The notes under the pieces are model-generated. The model had not been told where the DNA came from and did no database searches. It worked only from the letters and a program-made list of their open reading frames with translations. This document shows, one piece after another, positions 61,031-64,000 of a stretch of 64,000 nt of DNA. Both the position numbers and the translations under genes were made by a program. Every line of letters starts with the position of its first letter. The stretch's first letter is position 1. Origin of the DNA: Streptomyces chartreusis NRRL 3882 (GTDB taxonomy: Bacteria; Actinomycetota; Actinomycetes; Streptomycetales; Streptomycetaceae); NCBI RefSeq assembly GCF_900236475.1, contig NZ_LT963352.1, forward strand, positions 1,736,001-1,800,000, in the 5' to 3' direction.

Positions 61031-63883
61031 GTGACCGTGCCACGGGACTTCCAGGAGCCTCCCAGGAGCCGCCCCGACCTGGTCATCGGCCGGGAGGACC
61101 TGTTCACGTCGGCGCGTGAGCAGCTCGGCCGAGGCGGCAGTGTGCTGCTCCACGGCCCCGCGGGAATTGGAAAGTCGACGGTCCTGCGGGCGCTGGCCGC
61201 GGATTACGCCGGTGCGGCCCGGACCGTGTTGCGCTGCTCGGCCACCGAGTCCGAATCCCACCTGCCCTTCCTGGCGCTGGCCGACCTGTTCGGCCTGGTC
61301 CTGGACGAGGTCTCCGGCGCGCTGCCCGCCGCTCAGCGCACCGCCCTGGAGTCCGCGCTCACCGGGCGCGGCGAGTCCACCCTCCAGCGCGACGGGCTCG
61401 CGCTGCGCCTCGCCGTGCTGTCGGCGCTGCGCGCCCTCGCCGCCAAGGGCCCGGTGCTGGTCGTCGCGGACGATCTCCAGTGGCTGGACGCGGCCAGCGC
61501 CGAACTGCTCGGTTTCGCCGCCCGCCGGCTGGGCGACACGCCGGTGCAGATGCTGTGCGCGGTGCGGACCGAGGGCCAGGAGTACGACCGCCATCTACGC
61601 GCGTCTCCGCCCGACACGCTCGCCGTCCGGCTGGGCCCGCTGTCCCGTACCCAGGTCTCCGCCCTGCTCGACCACCGCGGCTACACCCCCCTGTCCCGCT
61701 CCACGATCCGCGACATCCACCGCACCAGCGGCGGCAACCCCCTCTTCGCGCTGGAGCTGGGCCGCGCCCTCGCCGAGAGCCCCACCCGGCCCCGGCCCGG
61801 CGAGCCGCTGCCCGTGCCCACCTCGCTGCGGGCGCTGGTGCTGAGCCGGCTGGAGATGCTGTCCGACGAGGCGCGCCGCACCCTGCTCGTGGCCAGTGCC
61901 GGTGCCCGTCCCACGCTGGCGCTGCTGCACGCCGCCGGCCGGGAGCACGCCGAGGCCGAGACCGCCCAGGCCGCGGCGCTGGGGCTGCTGGCGACCGAGG
62001 GCGAGGGTCCCGCCGTACGGTTCGCGCACCCGCTGATCTCGGCCGCGCTGTACGCGGAGGCCCCGGCCCGGGAGCGGCGGGCCGTGCACGCCGCCCTTTC
62101 CACGGCGGCCTCCGACCCGATCGAGCGGGCCCGGCACCTGGCCCTGGCGACCACGGGCACCGACCCGGAGGTGGCGGCCCGGCTCGCCGAGGCCGCCGCG
62201 CTGGCCCGGGACCGCGGGGCGCCGTCGGTGGCCGCCTCGCTCGGGCTGCTCGCGGCCCGGCACACCCCGGCGGACAGTACGCCCGGCCCGGACGAGCGGC
62301 GGCTCCAGGCCGCGGAGGACGCGATCACGGCCGGCGAGGCCGATCTCGCCCGGGACATCGCCCGGGACGTGCTGACCCGGGCCACCGTGCCGGCGGAGCG
62401 GGTGCGGGCGTGGATGGTGGTCATCGAGGCGGCCGGGCAGGCGCTCGGTGACGTCGACGCCGTCTTCCCGCAGGTCCTGGCCGACGCGGGCGACGACCCG
62501 CGGCTGCTCGCCCTGGTCCACTACCAGCTGGCCTGGCGCGGCCTGGTCGTGGAGGGCGACTTCGCCGAGGCCCGGCAGGAGGCCGCGCACGCGGCGGAGC
62601 TGGCCGCCCGCGGCAAGGACCGGCGCACCGAGCTGATGGCGCTGTCCTTCCAGGCCTCCACCGAGACCCTGATGGGCCACCCGGACGCCCCGGCGACCGT
62701 CAAACGGGCACTGAAGGAACCACAGGACCCGTATGTGGCCTGCCACCACAACGGCGCAGGCTCGGCCCGGTTCCGGTGGCTGATCATGAGCGACCAGCTG
62801 CCCGAGGCGCGGGCGACCATCACCGCCCTGCTGCGCGAGGTGCGCAGACGCGGCATGGTCGAGAGCGAGGTGCACTTCCTGCGCTTCCTCGCCGAGACGG
62901 AACTGCGCTCCGGGCACTGCGGCCGGGCCCTGGACCTGGCCCGCGAGAGCCTGCGGCTCGCCCGCGACTCGGGGATCGGCGAGGGCGCCTCCGCCATGCT
63001 GACCTCCCTCGCGGAGGCCTCGGCCGGGGATGTCGACCGGGCGCTGGCCCTCGCCCGTGAGGCGGCGGACCACGCCGAGGTCGACGGCGACCAGATGTAC
63101 CTGTCCCGCGCCCTGGCGGCACTGGGCTACGCCCAGTTGGTGGCCGGGGACCCGGCGGCCACGGTCCGTTCGCTGCGCCGGGTGCGGGAACTGGAGCAGG
63201 GCCTCGGCATCACGGACCCGGCGCGCGGCCGCTGGCACGGCGACCTCGCCGAGGCCCTGGTCCGCGTCGGCGAACCGGGTGAGGCCCAGGACGTCATCGA
63301 CACGGCGCGGGTGCACGCGCTGCGGCTGGGCCGGGAGAGCGTGCTGGCCGTCCTCGACCGGGCCGAGGCGCTGGTGCGGGCGGCACGCGGCGAACACGAG
63401 GCCGCCCTGGTCCGGCTGACGTCCGTTCAGGACCGGCTCGGCCGGCTGGGCTACGGCCTGGAGGAGGCCCGGGCCGCCTTCGCACTGGCCCGGCTGCGCA
63501 CCCGGACCGTGGGTCTCGTCCGCACCGGCGGGACTCCCCTGCCGGGACCGGCGTCGTACGACGAGGCCGCCCGGCTGTTCCGGCGCTGCCGGGCGCTGCC
63601 CTGGCTGCGGCAGGTCGACGCGGCCGCCGCTGCCGGTCCCGCGGCGGTGGAGCCGGTCTCCGTCGCCCCGCCCGTCGCGCTCGACGCGCTGGAGGGTCTC
63701 GCGTCGATGGAGCGTCAGGTCGCCTCACTGGTGATGGAGGGCGCGACCAACCGGGAGATCGCGGCCCGTCTGTTCATCAGCGTCAAGACCGTCGAGGCGA
63801 CCTTGACCCGGGTCTACCGGAAGCTGGGGATCCGTTCGCGGGTGGACATCGTCCGGCTGGCGGCGGGCCGCCGCACGACCTGA
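61031..63883 (+). CDS. LAL-type (large ATP-binding LuxR) regulator
   Basis: A 950-residue LAL regulator. The N-terminal NTPase has Walker A HGPAGIGKST (about 41-50) and Walker B PVLVVADDLQWLD (about 140-152). The middle ~500 residues are TPR-like helical repeats. The C-terminal LuxR helix-turn-helix (SMERQVASLVMEGATNREIAARLFISVKTVEATLTRVYRKLGI) is at about 885-930. Such proteins activate sugar or secondary-metabolism genes. The start is GTG at 61031 after GGAGGGGA. It is followed at the window edge by a promoter-like region for a gene outside. No TTA codon is seen. Confidence 0.92.
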   Translation: MTVPRDFQEPPRSRPDLVIGREDLFTSAREQLGRGGSVLLHGPAGIGKSTVLRALAADYAGAARTVLRCSATESESHLPFLALADLFGLVLDEVSGALPAAQRTALESALTGRGESTLQRDGLALRLAVLSALRALAAKGPVLVVADDLQWLDAASAELLGFAARRLGDTPVQMLCAVRTEGQEYDRHLRASPPDTLAVRLGPLSRTQVSALLDHRGYTPLSRSTIRDIHRTSGGNPLFALELGRALAESPTRPRPGEPLPVPTSLRALVLSRLEMLSDEARRTLLVASAGARPTLALLHAAGREHAEAETAQAAALGLLATEGEGPAVRFAHPLISAALYAEAPARERRAVHAALSTAASDPIERARHLALATTGTDPEVAARLAEAAALARDRGAPSVAASLGLLAARHTPADSTPGPDERRLQAAEDAITAGEADLARDIARDVLTRATVPAERVRAWMVVIEAAGQALGDVDAVFPQVLADAGDDPRLLALVHYQLAWRGLVVEGDFAEARQEAAHAAELAARGKDRRTELMALSFQASTETLMGHPDAPATVKRALKEPQDPYVACHHNGAGSARFRWLIMSDQLPEARATITALLREVRRRGMVESEVHFLRFLAETELRSGHCGRALDLARESLRLARDSGIGEGASAMLTSLAEASAGDVDRALALAREAADHAEVDGDQMYLSRALAALGYAQLVAGDPAATVRSLRRVRELEQGLGITDPARGRWHGDLAEALVRVGEPGEAQDVIDTARVHALRLGRESVLAVLDRAEALVRAARGEHEAALVRLTSVQDRLGRLGYGLEEARAAFALARLRTRTVGLVRTGGTPLPGPASYDEAARLFRRCRALPWLRQVDAAAAAGPAAVEPVSVAPPVALDALEGLASMERQVASLVMEGATNREIAARLFISVKTVEATLTRVYRKLGIRSRVDIVRLAAGRRTT

Positions 63884-63921
63884 CCCCACCCGCGCCCACC
63901 AGGGCCGACGAGGCCCGACCG

Positions 63922-63950
63922 AGGGTTTTCCCTGCCCAACTCCCTTAGGG
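63922..63950. promoter_or_regulatory. Clustered CCCT/AGGG inverted repeats at the right edge
   Basis: AGGG-TTTT-CCCT (63922-63933) and CCCT-T-AGGG (63942-63950), followed by further CCCT/GGGA elements and a TAGCTT -10-like hexamer near 63987. It looks like the operator and promoter of a gene starting beyond the window, possibly controlled by the LAL regulator just upstream. Confidence 0.35.
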
Positions 63951-64000
63951 GGTTCCCTCATTGGGAGCCCGCCCTGCCGGGCTCTAGCTTTGTCGCGTGC

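Overview
The window looks like Streptomyces chromosome. It is very GC-rich, uses many GTG starts and a few TTG starts, has purine-rich ribosome binding sites and rare TTA codons, and carries typical actinomycete families (HxlR, LmbU-type and LAL regulators, Hanks-type kinase, TIGR04222 protein). No tRNA, rRNA, transposase or CRISPR array was seen.

Layout. (1) 1-3820: cobalamin corrin-ring genes (partial cobK, cbiD, cobM, cobL) and a thioredoxin-like 2Fe-2S ferredoxin. (2) 3958-9149: a membrane protein, then a Rieske oxygenase and two divergent IucA/IucC-family (NIS) siderophore synthetases. (3) 9194-16570: a secreted von Willebrand A protein and its membrane-anchored partner, whose 3' end and terminator are tandemly repeated; then an HxlR regulator with two palindromic operators, an AlaA-like aminotransferase, a hypothetical protein, a hot-dog thioesterase and a Ser/Thr kinase. 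(4) 16664-22397: purine/urate catabolism (xanthine-type permease, 8-oxoguanine-type deaminase, urate oxidase, 5-hydroxyisourate hydrolase, OHCU decarboxylase, DauR-type regulator, thiamine-binding-like protein). (5) 22625-47396: a biosynthetic island of 23 genes. (6) 47791-54385: the glyoxylate end of the same purine pathway (hydroxypyruvate isomerase, tartronate semialdehyde reductase, catalase, glyoxylate carboligase). (7) 54596-63883: a zinc-ribbon protein, two GNAT genes (one frameshifted), two acyl-CoA synthetases, a GAF-LuxR regulator and a LAL regulator.

The most interesting part is the island. It holds an N-hydroxylating lysine/ornithine monooxygenase, a methionyl-tRNA-synthetase-like enzyme and a separate small cupin. 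These are the parts of the known cupin/MetRS hydrazine synthetases (s56-p1, pyrazomycin and triacsin pathways), but here the two domains are two adjacent genes. Around them sit two flavin amine oxidases, an Fe(II)/2-oxoglutarate amino acid hydroxylase, a formamidase-like enzyme, a LysE exporter, three different radical SAM enzymes with a ferredoxin behind an iron-box-like operator, an LmbU-type regulator, an EamA transporter, a PLP decarboxylase, an unusual N-terminally extended FAD oxidase, a GNAT enzyme and a gamma-glutamyl hydrolase. There is no NRPS or PKS. I infer a small N-N-bonded, amino-acid-derived metabolite whose structure cannot be read from the sequence.

The island separates the urate half of the purine pathway from the glyoxylate half. 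Two operator-like sequences still tie the halves together: an identical 18-mer lies upstream of the urate operon and of the catalase, and a second palindrome recurs upstream of hyi, the catalase and gcl.
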